A stretch of 64,000 bases of DNA. It comes from an uncultured Parabacteroides sp. GTDB lineage: Bacteria; Bacteroidota; Bacteroidia; Bacteroidales; Tannerellaceae. The translations under genes were made by a program, and so were the position numbers. The stretch is taken from positions 26,084 through 90,083 of the forward strand of contig CALUZR010000007.1 of NCBI GenBank assembly GCA_944325335.1. The letters run 5' to 3'. How positions within the stretch are numbered: the first letter of the stretch is position 1; every line of letters begins with the position of its first letter. Below, one piece after another: positions 1 through 11,500 of this stretch. Below the pieces are notes generated by a model that saw only the letters and a list, made by a program, of their open reading frames with translations, had not been told where the DNA came from and did not search any database.

Positions 1-472
1 GGTTCCAATAGCAATTGAGCTGCACCATGTAGATCTTTCCCAGCCGGCCGGAGTCGACCATCTCCTTGATCCAGACCGAAGGAGGCGAATAGCGGTTCTG
101 CATCACGCAAAAGGCCAACCGCTGGTAGCGCAAGCAGGCATAGACCACGCGTTCGGCGTCTTGCGTCGAGAGCGCCATCGGCTTTTCAATCACCACGTGA
201 TGCCCGGTTTCAATCGCCCGGATGGCCATTTCGGCATGGAGGCCGTTGGGCGTGCAGATATTGACAACGTCTATCTCCAAACCGGCCGCCAGCATCTCTT
301 CCAGACTGGAAAAGAAGGGCACGGCGTAGGCTTCAATCCCCAACTCGCCCACCGGCCGGATATCACACAACGCCACCAACTCGGCGCCGGCATCCCGCGT
401 AATCATTTCGGCATGTCGTTTTCCAATGTGGCCGCACCCGACGACCGCAAAACGAATCTTCTTATTTTCCAT
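1..472 (-). CDS. Gfo/Idh/MocA-family oxidoreductase, N-terminal part (runs off window)
   Basis: Translating the minus strand from the ATG at 472 gives an open frame to the window edge (about 157 residues). It begins MENKKIRFAVVGCGHIGKRH, with the Rossmann GxGxxG fingerprint, and later has the family's EKP motif (HVVIEKPMALS), where the Lys is normally catalytic. Members are NAD(P)-dependent sugar dehydrogenases. The closest-looking group oxidises UDP-N-acetyl-sugars at C3 (WlbA/BplA type), which supplies the keto substrate for a DegT aminotransferase. The start codon lies inside the end of the aminotransferase gene upstream (11-nt overlap), so the two are translationally coupled and probably act in one nucleotide-sugar pathway for surface glycan. 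The C-terminal domain is outside the window. The exact substrate is inferred. Confidence 0.85.
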   Translation of the reverse strand, partial: MENKKIRFAVVGCGHIGKRHAEMITRDAGAELVALCDIRPVGELGIEAYAVPFFSSLEEMLAAGLEIDVVNICTPNGLHAEMAIRAIETGHHVVIEKPMALSTQDAERVVYACLRYQRLAFCVMQNRYSPPSVWIKEMVDSGRLGKIYMVQLNCYWN

Positions 473-1601
473 ACGCTTGTAATGCTTTTATGATATAATC
501 GATCTCCTCGTCCGTCATTTCCGTATGGATGGGCAAGGAAAGAACCGTGCGCGTCAATTGCTCGGCGTTGTAAAGCGAAGAGCCATTGCGTGCCAATCCG
601 TAGAACGCATCTTGCTTATGCATCGGTACTGGATAATAGACCATCGACGGGATGCCCCGTTCCTTCAGGTATTGTTGTAAATCGTCCCGTTCGCCACCGG
701 TTATCTGCAAGGTATATTGATGGAACACGTGCGTCGAATAGTCTGTCCGGAAAGGAATCGCCCAACGCGCATCGCCGCCCAACGCTTCATCGTAGCGAGC
801 AGCCACCTGTCGCCGCGCCTCAGCAAATGCGTCGATGTGGGGCAGCTTGACGTCCAACACCGCCGCCTGCAAGGTATCCAGACGGGAATTACATCCGATC
901 ATTTTATGGTGGTACTTAGTCTGCTGCCCATGGTTGGCAATCATACGGGCACGTTCGGCCAGCCGGTCGTCGGAGGTTAGGATTGCCCCGCCGTCACCAT
1001 AGCAGGCCAAAGGCTTGGAGGGAAAGAAGGAGGTCGTGCCGATATGGCCGATGGTACCGGCTTTGCGTCGGCTTCCGTCCTGATAGATGACTTCCGCTCC
1101 CAGCGATTGGGCATTATCTTCGATGACAAACAAGTGGTTCTGCTCGGCAATCTGCATGATGCGCTCCATGTCGCCGCATTGCCCAAAGAGGTGCACCACG
1201 ATGATGGCGCGCGTCTTGGGCGAGATGGCCGATTCGATTTGCCACGGGTTGAGGTTGAACGTCCGTTCGTCCACGTCGACCCAAACCGGAATCAGTCCCA
1301 GCAACGCGACCACCTCGGCCGCCGCCACGTAGGTAAAGGCCGGCACAATGACCTCGTCGCCCGGCATCAGGTTCAACGCCATCAAGGCAATCTGCAACGC
1401 ATCCGTCCCGTTTCCACACGGAATGACATGCGGTATATGCAAATAGTCCGCTAAGTGAGACGCGAACGCCTTCACTTGCGGACCATTGATAAAGGAACAA
1501 GTGTCGACCACCTCTTGCATCGCCGCATCCATCTCCGGTTTCAAGCGGAGGTATTGGCGATGGAGGTCGACCATTTGTATCTTTAATTCTTCATTCTTCA
1601 T
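462..1601 (-). CDS. DegT/DnrJ/EryC1/StrS-family PLP-dependent sugar aminotransferase
   Basis: This 379-residue protein has the normal length for the family. It shows the GNGTDALQIAL segment (residues about 63-73), VPAFTYVA (86-93), the cofactor-contacting VIEDNAQSLGA with Asp162, and FFPSKPLACYGDGGA, whose Lys196 should form the PLP Schiff base. Such enzymes transaminate keto nucleotide sugars, e.g. UDP-3-keto-GlcNAcA in the WlbC pathway. The pairing with the downstream Gfo/Idh/MocA gene, which it overlaps by 11 nt, supports a 3-amino sugar route for LPS or glycoprotein glycans. metG ends only 14 nt upstream of its start, so the genes may share a transcript. The sugar specificity is inferred. 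Confidence 0.9.
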   Translation of the reverse strand: MKNEELKIQMVDLHRQYLRLKPEMDAAMQEVVDTCSFINGPQVKAFASHLADYLHIPHVIPCGNGTDALQIALMALNLMPGDEVIVPAFTYVAAAEVVALLGLIPVWVDVDERTFNLNPWQIESAISPKTRAIIVVHLFGQCGDMERIMQIAEQNHLFVIEDNAQSLGAEVIYQDGSRRKAGTIGHIGTTSFFPSKPLACYGDGGAILTSDDRLAERARMIANHGQQTKYHHKMIGCNSRLDTLQAAVLDVKLPHIDAFAEARRQVAARYDEALGGDARWAIPFRTDYSTHVFHQYTLQITGGERDDLQQYLKERGIPSMVYYPVPMHKQDAFYGLARNGSSLYNAEQLTRTVLSLPIHTEMTDEEIDYIIKALQAYGK

Positions 1602-1615
1602 GCTGAATTCTTCAT

Positions 1616-3655
1616 TTATTTGACTTCGCTTCCCGGCTTCACGCTCTTTTCAGGCATGATGACGGAGAGCTTGCCATCGAAGTCTTCGGCGGAGAGAATC
1701 ATGCCTTCCGACACGATGCCCTTCAACTTGCGCGGTGCCAAGTTCGCAATGAAACAAATCTGCTTGCCCACGAGCTCTTCCGGCTTATAGTGCTGGGCGA
1801 TACCTGATACGATGGTCCGTTTTTCCAAGCCATCGTCGATGCGGAATTGCAGGAGCTTGTCTGCCTTCGGGACTTTCGTGCATTCCAGTACCGTCCCGAC
1901 ACGGATGTCCAGTTTCGTGAAGTCGTCGAACGCGATGTTTTCACGCACGGGCTTCGCTTTGTAGTTCGCCTCTTCGTTTGCCTTCTTCGTAGCCAGGAGC
2001 TTGTCGATTTGCGCCTGGATGACGTCGTCTTCTATCTTCTCGAAGAGCAATTCCGCCTTGCCCAGCTCATGTCCGGTTTCAAGCAAATCGGTCGAACCTA
2101 AACGATTCCATCCCAACGGTTCGACGTTCAGCATCTCGTTCAGCTTCTTCATGCTGAAAGGAAGGAACGGTTCGAAAGCGATGGCGAGGTTGGCAGTGAT
2201 TTGAAGGGCAATGTTCAGGATTGTCGCCACGCGTCCCATGTCTGTCTTGGCGAGCTTCCAAGGTTCCGTATCGGCCAGGTATTTGTTTCCGATGCGGGCG
2301 AGGTTCATCGCCTCCTTCTGCGCATCGCGGAAATGGAAGGTGTCGAGCAAACGTTCTACGTCGGCCTTGACGTTCTTGAAGTCTTCCAGCGTCTGGCGGT
2401 CGTAGTCCGTCAATTCGCCCACGGCAGGTACTTTGCCCTCGAAGTACTTCCCGGTCAAGACCAAAACACGGTTCACGAAATTCCCCAAGATAGCCACCAG
2501 CTCGTTGTTATTACGCGCTTGGAAATCCTTCCAAGTAAAGTCATTGTCTTTCGTCTCCGGCGCATTGGCGGTCAGGACATAACGCAATACATCTTGTTTG
2601 CCCGGCATATCTACCAAGTACTCGTTCAACCAAACCGCCCAGTTGCGCGAAGTGGAAATCTTATCGCCTTCGAGGTTCAAGAACTCGTTTGCCGGCACGT
2701 TTTCTGGCAGGTTAAACGTACCTTCCGCCTTCAACATGGTCGGGAATACAATGCAATGGAACACGATGTTATCCTTGCCGATGAAGTGGATCATCTTCGT
2801 CTCCGGGTCTTTCCACCATTTCTCCCAGCTATCAGGCAGGAGTTCCTTCGTATTGGAAATATAACCGATCGGCGCATCGAACCATACATAGAGCACTTTC
2901 CCCTCAGCCCCTTCCACCGGGACGGGAATACCCCAATCCAAGTCGCGGCTCACGGCACGGGGTTGCAATCCCATATCGAGCCAGCTCTTGCACTGACCAT
3001 AGACATTGGACTTCCATTCCTTATGTCCTTCCAGAATCCACTGGCGGAGGAACGGCTCCCACTTGTCGAGCGGAAGGTACCAGTGCTTCGTCTGACGCAT
3101 CACCGGCTGACTTCCACTGATGGCCGACTTCGGATTAATAAGGTCCGTCGGACTAAGCGACGTCCCGCACGCCTCGCATTGGTCGCCATACGCATGTTCG
3201 TTGCCGCAATGAGGACAAGTACCTGTAATATAGCGGTCGGCCAGGAATTGCTGTGCCTCTTCGTCGTAATATTGCTCGCTGGTCTTCTCGATAAACTCGC
3301 CCTTATCGTAGAGCGTACGGAAGAATTGCGAAGCGGTTTCGTAATGGATTTTCGACGTCGTGCGCGAATAAATATCAAACGAAATGCCGAAATCCTCGAA
3401 CGACTTCTTAATAATATTATGGTAACGGTCCACCACGTCTTGCGGCGTAATGCCCTCTTTCTTCGCACGGATCGTGATTGGAACGCCATGCTCGTCGGAG
3501 CCGCCAATCATAATCACCTCTTCCCCCTTCAGGCGCAAATAGCGCGCATAAATATCTGCAGGCACGTAAACGCCTGCCAAGTGGCCGATGTGCACCGGTC
3601 CGTTCGCATACGGCAACGCCGTCGTAATCAACGTTCTCTTAAATTTTTTCTCCAT
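1616..3655 (-). CDS. metG: Methionyl-tRNA synthetase
   Basis: This 679-residue class I synthetase charges tRNA-Met. HIGH is at residues 22-25 (PVHIGHLAG). A zinc knuckle of the CPHC...CEAC type lies at about 147-163. The KMSKS loop reads KISTS at 332-336. The last ~110 residues ([17 protein letters not shown] onward) form the EMAP/Trbp111-like tRNA-binding domain found in dimeric MetRS. It starts with ATG at 3655 behind a clear -7 box at 3684-3691. It is the first gene of a run toward the sugar-modification genes. Full length and all catalytic motifs are present. Confidence 0.98.
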   Translation of the reverse strand: MEKKFKRTLITTALPYANGPVHIGHLAGVYVPADIYARYLRLKGEEVIMIGGSDEHGVPITIRAKKEGITPQDVVDRYHNIIKKSFEDFGISFDIYSRTTSKIHYETASQFFRTLYDKGEFIEKTSEQYYDEEAQQFLADRYITGTCPHCGNEHAYGDQCEACGTSLSPTDLINPKSAISGSQPVMRQTKHWYLPLDKWEPFLRQWILEGHKEWKSNVYGQCKSWLDMGLQPRAVSRDLDWGIPVPVEGAEGKVLYVWFDAPIGYISNTKELLPDSWEKWWKDPETKMIHFIGKDNIVFHCIVFPTMLKAEGTFNLPENVPANEFLNLEGDKISTSRNWAVWLNEYLVDMPGKQDVLRYVLTANAPETKDNDFTWKDFQARNNNELVAILGNFVNRVLVLTGKYFEGKVPAVGELTDYDRQTLEDFKNVKADVERLLDTFHFRDAQKEAMNLARIGNKYLADTEPWKLAKTDMGRVATILNIALQITANLAIAFEPFLPFSMKKLNEMLNVEPLGWNRLGSTDLLETGHELGKAELLFEKIEDDVIQAQIDKLLATKKANEEANYKAKPVRENIAFDDFTKLDIRVGTVLECTKVPKADKLLQFRIDDGLEKRTIVSGIAQHYKPEELVGKQICFIANLAPRKLKGIVSEGMILSAEDFDGKLSVIMPEKSVKPGSEVK

Positions 3656-3683
3656 ACAAGTTATCTTCTGTTTTTTCTTCCGG

Positions 3684-3691
3684 CAAAGTTA
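3684..3691 (-). promoter_or_regulatory. metG promoter -7 box
   Basis: TAACTTTG on the minus strand fits the Bacteroidota TAnnTTTG box and lies about 30 nt upstream of the metG ATG. The palindrome array at 3803-3890 begins about 110 bp farther upstream. Confidence 0.7.
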
Positions 3692-3802
3692 AGCATATTT
3701 TTGATACGCCGTATGCCTCTGCCTGCTTTCAGGAAAACAAAGTGGCGGCCGGGAGAAGTTCCTTTGCCCGCTTTCCAAACTTTCTTTTCCTACGGGATAA
3801 AG

Positions 3803-3890
3803 TCTATCTTTAACCTGCAGATATATATCTTTAGCCTAAAGATACGTATCTTTAAGTTGCAGATATGTATCTTTAGGCTAAAGATAGAGA
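3803..3890. repeat. Palindrome array A (21-bp period)
   Basis: Three 12-bp palindromes, AGATATATATCT, AGATACGTATCT and AGATATGTATCT, are centred at about 3824.5, 3845.5 and 3866.5, exactly 21 bp apart. A half site flanks them on each side (TCTATCTTTA at 3803, AAGATAGAG at 3881). The linkers (TTAGCCTAA, TTAACCTGC) place the half sites in alternating orientation roughly once per helical turn. The block lies between the metG promoter and the 3' end of the surface-protein gene. A near-identical copy in inverted orientation is at 14561-14646. Function unknown. Confidence 0.85.
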
Positions 3891-4034
3891 ATTTCTCGTA
3901 TGCTACATACTTTTCAGAGCAGACCTCTGGATTTTATGACAAGCTCCCGCGGCATTTTCCCCCAAAAGCAAACGCCGAGACACAGAGTGGTTAGCTCCGC
4001 GCCCCGGCGTCGGCCGAGTTTAAAGATTCACTAT

Positions 4035-7000
4035 TTATCGAACGATTACTTTTGTACGTTGTACATTTCCATCGCTTTCCAAGACAACGACATAGACGCC
4101 TTGTGGCACGCGGATTTGTACGTCTCCGCTAATGCGTTGTTGCGTTTGGATGCGTCCGGCGATGCTTACGATTGTCAAGTCCGCATTGGCCACGTTCTTA
4201 ATCTGGATGAAACCATGTCCTGTCGAGATGCGGGCCGATTCGATATCCTCGATGCCCGTCGGCGTACCCGAGAAGACCGCTTTCAACACCACGTCTTCCG
4301 TCAACGTCAATTCGCGAATTTGCTCCTTGTTGCCGTCCGACCATTTATCGAAGCTAACACCACTTTCCGGGAAGGCGATCAGGGTGATGACGTCGCCATA
4401 ATAGAACTCGTCATCATCGCTCTCGATTTCGACCGAACCGATATGATAATCCTTCTTATTCAAATAAGTACGTGGAACATCCACTTCGATTTCCGTCGGG
4501 TTCGAGAGTGATACGCTCACCGTCGTATTCGCCTGCACATTCGACAACGTGTACCGCCCATTCGTACCGCGGCTCAATGTCCGTCCGCCCGCCGTCACGC
4601 GCACCTTGTCCGCATCAGCCGCCAACGTCGAAACCGTAAACGATAACGAACCGCCCTGCGCCACTACATGTTCGCCTCCATTCGAGATGATGGCACCGCG
4701 TATGTCGTTGGCGTCGGGGATGGATACTCGGAAGTTGCCTGGTTGCGTTTTTACTCGGAAGGTAGCTTCGATTTCTATCGTTGTCTTATCAAACTTAACT
4801 GTATATGGATTAGATTGTCCTACTCCATTAGCTTTCAGACTTGCGACCTCGAAGTCTTCGTTAGGCGTAGCCTTAATCACCAGTTCTGTACCAGCAAATA
4901 CCTCGTCGCCGCTCTTATAGACATCGTTCGGGTCGTTCTTGTTAACCACCGTTACTTTACCGCCTTCCGGATTCGGATCGAACGTGATAACCGGGTTCGT
5001 AGTTACAGGTACAGTTACTGTTCCTACATACGCTTCCTTATAATTCTTAGTTGGAACGAATTTCACCTTATATGCTTTATCAGCAACTACCGTAATGGAT
5101 GATGCAGATGTCTCTTCATCCCATTCATAAGAACCTTCAATGGTAGCCTGACCAGACAAGTTCGACTTATCTAACTTCTGGCCTAATGCTACTTGGCTTG
5201 CGACAGGAAGAGGTACATCTTTGTCATTACCAACCTCGAAGTCTGCCTTATGGATAGTCAATGTAGCTTGAATGGGCTTAACGATATAATTATCCAAATC
5301 ATAAGTCAATGTTACCGTATAAGTACCTGCATCGACAGGATTAGAAGTCAATACTTCACCATCGATGGTATAAAAGATTTGTACCTTATCATTAATAGAA
5401 GTATTCGTTATCGGCTCGCCATCTGTTGTTACCCAAGTAAGTTTAGAAGCATCGAAAGTATAAGGCTGTCCATTATACCTAAATGCATCTTTATCATCTT
5501 CGTCACCGCCTTGTGTCAGGAACTTTTCAGATGCTTCAGCTACTTTAATTTCCATACGGCTATCTTTAACCTCTAACTTAAAGATGAGCTGGCTGATATT
5601 CTTCACTGCCTCTTTCGATACGGAGAATGTACTTCCTTCTTTCCACAGATTATCGCTATTGGATAAAACATTTCCTTCGCTATCAGTAATAGTTACAGCA
5701 TAGCTAATATTATCATTTTGCTTATCTTCTACGGTCAAGCCCATCGTAATCGTTGAGCCTACCGGAACAACATCGCCGCTCTCAATTACCGCACCACCAT
5801 TCTTCAATACCAACAAGTCCTTGTATTCGTTATCAAAGATACTTACCTTAACCATCTCAGCATCTTTGCCTTCTACCGGAATCATAAAATCATCCAGCTT
5901 CAGGTCATAGTTCGCATTCTCTGATTCCTTAAACTTATAGCGAATAGTAACGGTTGCTGTATTCTGGTCTGTCGTAACCTTATCGCCGTCCTTATCCAAC
6001 ACTACAAACTCACCCAGTCCGGTTACTTCCTTGAAGGTAGTGCCAACCATATAACCAATTTCACCGCCGGAAATTTTATATTTCTTAGTAGTAGCATCTA
6101 CCGATACTGTGGGCAATACATTAACTACTAACGGAGCCTTAGCAATGGTATATTCTACAGGTTGTGTCTTTACCTCTGCATATTTTTCATCGGCAGGACG
6201 ATAGAAGTAAACCTTATAGGTACCAGCATTGGTGAACGAAGAGTTAGCTTTGAACGATTCTACCTCATCATTTTCACCACCATAATATGCAATAATGTCG
6301 GACACATTAACCACAGCACCATTCGCATTCTTTACCACATACTGTACAGCTTGTGCGTTACCATTATATGTATAAGTTACGTTCTTATCCAATTCAACCG
6401 TGAGTTCTTGCAATGTCGTTACATTTACCGTCATGGTAACTGCCTCTTTTATCTCGAAGTCTTTGATAACGTATGTGCCTTCGGTCGTTTGTTCAGTTGG
6501 TATAGTCGTACCATTCACTAATACTGAACCTACATACTTACCTTCTTTATTCTTTACAGGGAAAGTAATAGTCACCTTTGCACCAACAGGTATATCTGCT
6601 GTAATATCCGAATTTGTATCATTATTCACCTGACTACCATAAGCCTTTCCAGTCGCATCCTTTATAGTAATTGTATTAGATGCCGGACCATCCGGATGTT
6701 TAATCGTCAGCTTTGCCTCAGCATTTCCAAACGTAGCCACAATATTCGTACCTTCTGCCGGAACTTTCACTGTAGCATCGAATACATCGGCACGGTCGTC
6801 TGTGTCTTTAATATCTGTACTATTTATATTCGACATCGTTACCGATCGGATGGCCTTGCCTTCATTCGCCTTTACATAGACGCGAATCTCATCACCTACA
6901 GTCAGAGCATCTCCACTATTCAGTACCTTATCGGTCTTTACATTTTTAACCTTAATCTCACCATCCGTAGTCGTGGTGTTCCAAGTAACCTTCACACCAT

Positions 7001-8150
7001 CTTTCAACTTAAAAGCAGCTTCGATAACCAGGTCAACATCGCCTTTCACCGTACAAGTATAAGTGTTCCCCTCTAACTTCGGCTCGCCTGTAATACCCGT
7101 CCATGAAGTAAACTTGTCGAACTCATAGCCGTCTGTAGCATTAGGCACCGGAGTTAAAGTAATCACATCGCCTTTCTTTAAGTTCTTTACATCACCTGTT
7201 TGTGCTGTTTCATTTACTGCAATATTAATCTTATTGCCGTGCTCGTCATTACCCTTTACAGTCAAACTGAATGTTGCTGCTTCGACCTGTAACGGGACAT
7301 TGCAGATAATAACATTCGGATAAGATTCGTTATTAACTTTTATATCCGCATAGTACGTTCCTGCATCTACGAAAACACCCTCTGCATTGCGAAGATGATA
7401 AACGCTTTCTACCTTATCGTATTCATAAGGCACTGCTGTACCTTTGTCATCTACCAACTTAACGATAGAGAGATCTGTGCCTTTAGTTACAGTACCTGTT
7501 GCAAAAACTTTAAATGCATCTGCTGTTAAAGCAAACGACTTAGCATCATCAGAGATTGCTGTTACTTCCCCTTCTGCCGGAGTCTGTTCGCCTACCTTAT
7601 AATTAGCCACACTCATCTTCTCCGGTTTCACAGGAATACGGTTTAACTTATTGCCTGCACAAGACAAAGAAGTCAGGTTCGGGAAATAAGCCGTACCTGT
7701 CTTATTGTTTTCACTATCCAATCTTAGCTTGGTCAATTCGCCATTATTTACAAATTCAATAGCAACTATTTTCTCATTTAATGGTCCATTATCACTCCAA
7801 AACCCAGAAACTTTGCCATCGATTTTTAGAGTTATATTATCCCATTTGACGCCCGGAGCTGTATTAACAGCATCAGATATAGCAGCAGTATGCTCATTAT
7901 CATCCATCGTAACCGTATAAGTAACTTCTTTAGATGAAAATTTACCATTTGTATCCATATTATCGGGAACATTACTCACATTATCTAGCGTCCACTTCGG
8001 ATAATCATCTTGATTAAACGTCCATGTAGTTGAAGACAACGAAATCTTTACAGTACCTGTCCCTTTAGGAACGGTAACATAAATCGCCGCCTTCACCAAC
8101 CCCACCGACACCATCAGCATCAGCAGGCTTAAAAGTAATCGTTGTTTCAT
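4035..8150 (-). CDS. Large secreted MBG/Ig-like repeat surface protein
   Basis: This 1371-residue protein starts with a signal peptide (MKQRLLLSLLMLMVSVGLVKA). The middle contains several beta-sandwich repeats, including two MBG-type units (YTIAKAPLVVNV, around residue 680, and TLTIHKADFEV farther on). Near the end are InlB-B-like repeats rich in FDKWSDG and VLKAVFSG. The last ~75 residues (after GIEDIESA) have the G-x-V/I-x-V-x-N...I-x-G...VPxGxYVV pattern of type A sorting tails of the type IX secretion system, ending in KVIVR. It is probably exported and cell-surface bound. It follows a DUF6383-type gene in the same direction. A paralogue of the same design is at 42527-46741. No TAnnTTTG box is visible in the gap upstream, so it may depend on read-through from the upstream gene. 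Confidence 0.85.
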   Translation of the reverse strand: MKQRLLLSLLMLMVSVGLVKAAIYVTVPKGTGTVKISLSSTTWTFNQDDYPKWTLDNVSNVPDNMDTNGKFSSKEVTYTVTMDDNEHTAAISDAVNTAPGVKWDNITLKIDGKVSGFWSDNGPLNEKIVAIEFVNNGELTKLRLDSENNKTGTAYFPNLTSLSCAGNKLNRIPVKPEKMSVANYKVGEQTPAEGEVTAISDDAKSFALTADAFKVFATGTVTKGTDLSIVKLVDDKGTAVPYEYDKVESVYHLRNAEGVFVDAGTYYADIKVNNESYPNVIICNVPLQVEAATFSLTVKGNDEHGNKINIAVNETAQTGDVKNLKKGDVITLTPVPNATDGYEFDKFTSWTGITGEPKLEGNTYTCTVKGDVDLVIEAAFKLKDGVKVTWNTTTTDGEIKVKNVKTDKVLNSGDALTVGDEIRVYVKANEGKAIRSVTMSNINSTDIKDTDDRADVFDATVKVPAEGTNIVATFGNAEAKLTIKHPDGPASNTITIKDATGKAYGSQVNNDTNSDITADIPVGAKVTITFPVKNKEGKYVGSVLVNGTTIPTEQTTEGTYVIKDFEIKEAVTMTVNVTTLQELTVELDKNVTYTYNGNAQAVQYVVKNANGAVVNVSDIIAYYGGENDEVESFKANSSFTNAGTYKVYFYRPADEKYAEVKTQPVEYTIAKAPLVVNVLPTVSVDATTKKYKISGGEIGYMVGTTFKEVTGLGEFVVLDKDGDKVTTDQNTATVTIRYKFKESENANYDLKLDDFMIPVEGKDAEMVKVSIFDNEYKDLLVLKNGGAVIESGDVVPVGSTITMGLTVEDKQNDNISYAVTITDSEGNVLSNSDNLWKEGSTFSVSKEAVKNISQLIFKLEVKDSRMEIKVAEASEKFLTQGGDEDDKDAFRYNGQPYTFDASKLTWVTTDGEPITNTSINDKVQIFYTIDGEVLTSNPVDAGTYTVTLTYDLDNYIVKPIQATLTIHKADFEVGNDKDVPLPVASQVALGQKLDKSNLSGQATIEGSYEWDEETSASSITVVADKAYKVKFVPTKNYKEAYVGTVTVPVTTNPVITFDPNPEGGKVTVVNKNDPNDVYKSGDEVFAGTELVIKATPNEDFEVASLKANGVGQSNPYTVKFDKTTIEIEATFRVKTQPGNFRVSIPDANDIRGAIISNGGEHVVAQGGSLSFTVSTLAADADKVRVTAGGRTLSRGTNGRYTLSNVQANTTVSVSLSNPTEIEVDVPRTYLNKKDYHIGSVEIESDDDEFYYGDVITLIAFPESGVSFDKWSDGNKEQIRELTLTEDVVLKAVFSGTPTGIEDIESARISTGHGFIQIKNVANADLTIVSIAGRIQTQQRISGDVQIRVPQGVYVVVLESDGNVQRTKVIVR

Positions 8151-8215
8151 ATCATGATATGTTTAATAGTTTTTACTCTGTTTGTTAATCTCGTTTTTGT
8201 GCTTCCTTCCGCCCT

Positions 8216-8306
8216 GCCTGCTCAAAGCTTTAGAGCAGCTCTGCTCAACACCTTCGAGCAACGCGGCTCGAGACCTTAGAGCAGTACTGCTCGAACCCGT
8301 CGAGCA
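8216..8306. repeat. Palindrome array B (23-bp period)
   Basis: Three palindromes with GAGC/GCTC arms (GAGCAGCTCTGCTC, GAGCAACGCGGCTC, GAGCAGTACTGCTC) are centred at about 8239.5, 8262.5 and 8285.5, 23 bp apart. Half sites lie at each end (TGCTCAAAGC and CGAGCAAAGG). The array sits between the terminator of the DUF6383-type gene and the start of the MBG protein. It occupies the same place as array G at the paralogous locus but shares no core sequence with it. Confidence 0.85.
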
Positions 8307-8330
8307 AAGGAGAAAGGTTGCGATTTGACT

Positions 8331-8367
8331 AAAAAAGCCCCTCTCGTTGTTCGGAGAGAGGCTTTTT
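8331..8367 (-). terminator. Intrinsic terminator after the DUF6383-type gene
   Basis: Read on the minus strand, a GC-rich stem (GCCTCTC/GAGAGGGGC) is followed by TTTTTT. The other strand also carries a T run, so it could work both ways. The same hairpin, almost base for base, is at 46934-46970 in the paralogous locus. Because the MBG gene downstream has no obvious promoter, partial read-through could set the ratio of the two proteins. Confidence 0.85.
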
Positions 8368-8537
8368 GTGAAAGTGGCTCTTCCTTCTTCGCAGAAAGAA
8401 GAGCGTTGAATAGAATTTTTTATACACTTATTAATACGCTGCCTTTCCTCCTCGCGGAATACTCGTTCTTCTCGTGGCAATGCCAAGCGAAGGGCAGCAT
8501 CGAATTTTTACTTTATATGTTTAATTCTTAAATTCTA

Positions 8538-11500
8538 TCACTTAACTACCACCTTGAAGCTTTCGCCGTCTACTGCTACCACTGCGATACCAGCCGGAAC
8601 TGCGATCGTTTCATTGTCTGATGTAGCCACTTCGTTAGCCACTACCTTACCTAAGATCGTAGCCACTACGATGTTCTTACCTTCAGCACCCTTCACGATG
8701 ATAGCACCATCCGTAGCTACTACCGATACAGCACCTGCTTCTGCGCTGATCTCTTCGTTTGCAGTCGGAGTGCGAGTTTCGTTTTCATCCATGTTGAATA
8801 CGTCACCCTTCTGGAATGTCTTATCAACTACGATGCAACCGTTAACCCAACGTAAGTAACCTTCTTCGCTTGTATTCTTCAACGGATCATTAGCTGCACC
8901 TGTTGCATAAGCAGTCGGTTCATACGGCATGTGCAACGTTTGAATCTTGAATTCATCAGAGTTCATAGAATCCATATACTTGAATGCGAATTTAGCGATG
9001 TTGAAGTCCGGAGTGCTCAAGTCGATAGCGACTGTGTCACCTTCTTCTGTACCGTTGATTACATACAACTTGTCAGCTGCAGTTTCATCCATCGGATCAG
9101 TCAATACGTGGATAGCATCTACGAACGACAACTTAGCGCAATCCATACCTTCTTCCGTTTCGTTGATATACGGATTGTTGTGGATACCTGCTGTCTGGCC
9201 ATAAACATTAGCCGTATCAATCATGTTGATCAAATAACGACCTGTGTTGTAAGAAACCGGTTTAGCATGTTCGCAAGGAGGAGTTACAGCGAATCCGTGA
9301 GTCGGGCAATAGTAACCATCTACATGTTCGATGTTTACACCCAACAGATACTGCCAACGCGTATTGTTACCACGGTTTACATAAGCTGTATCAGCATAGA
9401 GAGCCGGGTTGATTTCTGTAAACTGAGTATCATTGTCTACATTCAAGAAGCTCAATGTTCTACCGTCTACAACCGACTTGTCATCACGTTTTTCATAAAC
9501 TACCTGATGTTCGTTGTCACCACGATACAACTTGATCGTATCCAAAGCTGCTGTAGTTACCAACTTACGATATTCAGGAGCCTCAACCTTAGTAACAAAC
9601 ATCAAGGCGTTAGCATCACCATCATACATCTTCATATTCTTCCAAGTACCATGGTCTGTAGAGTTTTCCTGATATACCTTGTCTGTAGCATACCATTCAC
9701 CTTCAGTAGTTGTAGGAACCCAACCTTTAGCTGTATAGTCTTTTGCCTTTCTTGCTTTAAGTGCTACATAATTATAAACAGGTTCACCATTGATATCTGC
9801 CTTACGCTTCAAAGCGAACATAGCATCTGTAGAGTATACATAACCATCTTTCTTATTGTCAGCATCACACTGATAATACTTCAGATTCGTACCGTTATTG
9901 AATTGAGCGAATTCATTATTGCTACGATTCTGGAATGCGTACGGTAAGATAACCAATGTATCTGGTTGAACATCGATACGATTCTTAGTCGGATTCCACT
10001 GTTGCAATTCAGAGATCACTAATACAGAGTCAACTTCTGATTCATGATCTTTTGCAAGGTCTTTCTTAACCAAAGATAAATTCCACTTCGTAGCATTTGC
10101 TTGCTCTACTGTAGCACCAATTTGGTGAGATGCAGCATGGTTTTCTGCCCAATATACATTGATGTCTTCACCTTCCGCTTGACGAATCTGACCTAAATAG
10201 TAAGTTTCGTTTCGCAAATCGTTATCACTGAATACTTCATAACCATCATGCTTGTCATGATTTGTTACAGCATTGATGCGAACGATATCACCAACTTTAA
10301 TACCAGCCGTGGTTGGTGTAACATCTTCTACCAAGAAACCAACGCCATCCACACGACGCAATTGTTTGATTGTAACAGATACCGCCGGATTTTCACGGTT
10401 AGTCAAAGTGATTTCGTCGTTGAAATACGGCTTGCCTTCATTAACGCCTTCTGTAATAGTACCGCTTATAGCCCACTGTGCTTCCGGTGCTTTAGAATAC
10501 AAACTTGAAGCATCTACATAGTCAGCCTTTCTAGTTTCTCTAACAGCTAAACGACCTCCTTTTTTATACTCGTTATTGTTATTCGGAGTTGTTGCTTCAA
10601 CAAAATCAACAGTATAGAAGTCGCCAGTCAAGAACTCACGCAAGTCAACAATCTTATTGCCGCCAATAGTTACAGCCGCCCAATCGATAACATTCATATC
10701 GGGAGCCTGAGAATAATAATCAGCGATGCCTAAAGCATATGTTCCTGCAGTGTTAGAAATATACAAACGATGAACATTTAATGTTGGGTCTATACTTGGA
10801 GCATTAACTTTGATAATGATTTCATCAGAACCATTATCAGCGGTAGAAACACAGAATCCACTGATTATACCAGTTCCTGTAGGAGCATCTGCCAGTCTGA
10901 AACGACCTTTTAATGTATTCGGATCAGAAGTCAACCGGTCTTCATTTGTATCGAATACAATCCATTTATCGCCGACCTTTAATTGATAAGCATTAGGACT
11001 GCCTGTATCTACTGCGGTAATCTTACCATCAAAAACATCTGCACCAACGATTTCTGCGTCAGCATCTACTTTTGAAGAGATATTTACAGTAAAACCTTCG
11101 CCGTCTCCTAACTCATCATTCAAGACATCATAAGCAATGTTTGCCTGATAATCGGTTTCAACTGAACAGAATGGAGTAGCATTAGCGAGATTTGATGTCA
11201 AGCCAAAAGTATAGTTAGTTGCACTACTTCCAAAGTACACATAACTTAAAGAGCCATTGGTATTTCTTACTCCTAAAACGAAATAGTAAGTAGGTGCAGC
11301 TGGATCTGAATCTACAATTGGAATAATTTCATAATTAGAAGATACCCCATCTGCACTAAATACATGCCCAGCATTATCCACCAATTGACCATTTATCAAA
11401 GACCAATAATATTCATCTACACCACCTACAGGGAGTGTACCATTATTAGTCGTTGAATATCTTGTAACCGTTGGTTGGTTAACATTACTAGTAACATCAA

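Noticed and set aside
2201..3994. 597-residue plus-strand frame over metG
   Set aside because: Antisense shadow of metG running into array A; the GC-rich coding strand is the other one.
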